Of a DNA stretch of 6,512 nucleotides, positions 4,708 to 6,512 are shown piece by piece (position 1 is the stretch's first letter; each line of letters starts with the position of its first letter). Made by a program: the position numbers and the translations under genes. A model generated the notes under the pieces. That model worked only from the letters and a program-made list of their open reading frames with translations. It did no database searches and was not told where the DNA came from. The stretch is from Micavibrio sp. UBA2020 (GTDB lineage Bacteria; Pseudomonadota; Alphaproteobacteria; Micavibrionales; UBA2020). Location of the stretch: NCBI GenBank assembly GCA_002334985.1, contig DDBY01000002.1, forward strand, positions 1 through 6,512, written 5' to 3'.

Positions 4708-6512
4708 ATGTGTGGTATCGTAGGCATTATCAGCAAGGACAAAGACGTCGCGCCGCTTCTGGTCGAGGGGCTGAAACGCCTTGAATACCGCGGCTATGAC
4801 AGCGCGGGCGTCGCCACGCTGCAAGGCGGCAAGCTGGAGCGCCGCCGCGCAGAAGGCAAGCTTATCCACCTTGCCGAAAAACTTGAAAAACAGCCCCTCG
4901 GCGGCAGCATCGGCATCGGCCATACGCGCTGGGCAACCCATGGCGGCGCGGTCGAGAAAAACGCCCACCCCCACATCACCGACAGCGTAGCCGTCGTTCA
5001 TAACGGCATTATCGAGAATTATCAGGAATTGAAAGAAGAGCTGGAAAAATCCCAGTTCCGTTTTGAATCCGACACCGATACCGAAGTCATCGCGCATCTG
5101 GTGACCTATTACATCCGCCAAGGCATGACGCCGCAAAACGCTGTTGATGCTTCGCTGAAGCGCCTGCGCGGCGCGTTTTCGCTGGCCATGATTTTCACCG
5201 GCCACGAAAACCTGATGATTGGCGCGCGTTTCGGCACGCCGCTGGCTGTTGGTTTCGGCAAGGGGGAAATGTTCCTTGCGTCCGATTCCTACGCCCTCGC
5301 CCCGCTGACCGACAAAATCTGCTTCCTTGAAGACGGCGACCGCATCGAGGTCAGCCGCGAAGGCGCCTCCATCCGCGACATGAACGGCGACAAGGTGGAG
5401 CGTGAAATCCGCGTGACCGCCCAATCCGGCGCACTGATGGGCAAAGGCAAATACCGCCATTTCATGCTGAAAGAAATCCACGAACAGCCCGCTGTTATTG
5501 GCGAGACGCTGAACACCTTCATCAACCCCGCCACCGGCCACATCACCCTGCCCGGTGACATTTCGAACATCGCCAAAGCGCCGCGCGTCACCATTTCGGC
5601 CTGCGGCACGGCATTTTATGCGGGTATGGTCGCCAAATACTGGCTGGAGCAAATCGCGCGCCTGCCGGTCGAGGCGGATATCGCGTCCGAATTCCGCTAC
5701 CGCGAGGCGCCCATGCCGGAAGGCGGCGCAGCACTGTTCATTTCCCAATCCGGCGAAACGCTGGATACGCTGGAGGCACTGCGTTATTGCAAACGCCAGG
5801 GCCAGCAAATCGTATCGGTGCTGAACACTATCGAAAGCACTATCGAGCGTGAAAGCAACCATGTACTACGCACGCTGGCCGGCCCCGAAATCGGCGTGGC
5901 ATCGACCAAAGCCTTCACCACGCAGCTGACCACGCTGGCATGCCTGACCGTCGCCCTTGCCCGCGCGCGCGGTGCTATCAGTGCGGAGCGTGAAAAGCAG
6001 CTGACCGACGCCCTGCGCGAAGCCCCTGCCCGCGTGGCGGAGCTGCTGGGTCATGACGACAAAATCCAGTCCATGGCCAAGCAAATTTCGGAGGCACGCG
6101 ACGTGCTTTACCTCGGCCGCGGCACGGCCTATCCCATCGCACTTGAAGGCGCGCTGAAGCTGAAAGAAATTTCCTATATCCACGCCGAAGGTTACGCATC
6201 GGGCGAGATGAAACACGGCCCCATCGCGCTGATTGACGAAAACGTGCCTGTTATCGTCGTTGCGCCGTATGACAGTCTGTTCGAAAAATCGGCATCGAAT
6301 GCGCAGGAAGTCGTCGCGCGCGGCGGCAAGGTCCTGCTGATTTCCGACAAGCAGGGCATTGCCAAGCTGAAAGACACCGCGACATGGACGATTGAAATCC
6401 CCGAGGTTGACCCCTTCGTCGCGCCCATTCTTTACACCATTCCGGTGCAGCTGCTGGCCTACCACACCGCGGTCATCAAGGGCACGGACGTTGACCAGCC
6501 GCGCAACCTTGC
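4708..6512 (+). CDS. glmS: Glutamine-fructose-6-phosphate aminotransferase (isomerizing), 3' end outside window
   Basis: The frame is open from ATG 4708 to the right edge, giving 601 residues; the visible end, DVDQPRNL, normally lies about six residues before the stop, so the gene is nearly complete. GlmS converts fructose-6-phosphate and glutamine to glucosamine-6-phosphate and glutamate, the entry step to UDP-GlcNAc. The glutaminase domain starts with MCGIVG, whose Cys2 becomes the N-terminal nucleophile, and has HTRWATHG (72-79), HNG (98-100) and SDTDTE (121-126). Two SIS sugar-isomerase domains follow, with SACGTAFYAG (297-306), SEFRYR (327-332), SQSGETLDTL (346-355), ASTKAFT (398-404), LGRGTAYPIALEGALKLKE (469-487) and GEMKHGP (499-505, H503). 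The ribosome binding site GGAAAGGA is at 4691-4698. No glmS ribozyme-like leader fits the 19-base gap upstream, as expected outside Gram-positive bacteria. Confidence 0.98.
   Translation, partial: MCGIVGIISKDKDVAPLLVEGLKRLEYRGYDSAGVATLQGGKLERRRAEGKLIHLAEKLEKQPLGGSIGIGHTRWATHGGAVEKNAHPHITDSVAVVHNGIIENYQELKEELEKSQFRFESDTDTEVIAHLVTYYIRQGMTPQNAVDASLKRLRGAFSLAMIFTGHENLMIGARFGTPLAVGFGKGEMFLASDSYALAPLTDKICFLEDGDRIEVSREGASIRDMNGDKVEREIRVTAQSGALMGKGKYRHFMLKEIHEQPAVIGETLNTFINPATGHITLPGDISNIAKAPRVTISACGTAFYAGMVAKYWLEQIARLPVEADIASEFRYREAPMPEGGAALFISQSGETLDTLEALRYCKRQGQQIVSVLNTIESTIERESNHVLRTLAGPEIGVASTKAFTTQLTTLACLTVALARARGAISAEREKQLTDALREAPARVAELLGHDDKIQSMAKQISEARDVLYLGRGTAYPIALEGALKLKEISYIHAEGYASGEMKHGPIALIDENVPVIVVAPYDSLFEKSASNAQEVVARGGKVLLISDKQGIAKLKDTATWTIEIPEVDPFVAPILYTIPVQLLAYHTAVIKGTDVDQPRNL

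Noticed and set aside
4421..4723. Alternative 100-codon frame overlapping the small membrane ORF and the start of glmS
   Set aside because: It has no ribosome binding site as good as that of the GTG-started frame, its product is not membrane-like or otherwise coherent, and it overruns the glmS start. Kept only as the competing reading.
4480..5862. Long antisense open frame (460 codons) across glmS and the small ORF
   Set aside because: It lies opposite a fully recognisable glmS, its product is low-complexity (rich in F, G, A, R, V), and such frames arise from GC-biased codon use. No start signals or family match.

Overview
The window reads as ordinary chromosomal DNA from a Gram-negative bacterium, most likely an alphaproteobacterium. 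The reasons are the high-GC codon use (mostly GGC, GCC, CGC, ATC), the alphaproteobacterial-style end of PurA (an STSPER motif where E. coli has STGPDR) and an exported DUF3108 protein of the kind common in that class. I cannot name a genus from the sequence alone.

Layout, left to right. (1) The 3' end of purA (+), purine biosynthesis, runs to 536. (2) A strong, nearly symmetrical intrinsic terminator at 558-596 separates it from a convergent gene. (3) That gene (-, 615-1859) encodes a polytopic permease of the ArsP/YraQ (DUF318) superfamily with an unusual N-terminal tail carrying three Cys-Cys pairs. (4) A divergent intergenic region (1860-2024) holds two 25-bp direct repeats at a 30-bp period, each ending in a small palindrome; this looks like a regulatory region. 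(5) An exported DUF3108 protein (+, 2025-2888). (6) A second intergenic region (2889-3041) with a weak hairpin, a short inverted repeat and a plausible sigma-70-type promoter. (7) glmU (+, 3042-4391), then a low-GC small membrane-protein ORF (+, GTG start at 4395), then glmS (+, from 4708, running off the right edge about six codons short of the usual end).

The clearest functional unit is glmU-orf-glmS. GlmS makes glucosamine-6-phosphate from fructose-6-phosphate and glutamine, and GlmU carries out the last two steps to UDP-GlcNAc, the precursor of peptidoglycan and lipopolysaccharide. GlmM, which converts glucosamine-6-phosphate to glucosamine-1-phosphate, is not in this window. The small ORF between them is the only gene that looks compositionally foreign.

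I see no mobile element, CRISPR array, tRNA/rRNA or defence system. Items worth a second look are the cysteine-rich tail and altered core motifs of the permease, the paired repeats in front of it, and the small membrane protein inside the amino-sugar operon.
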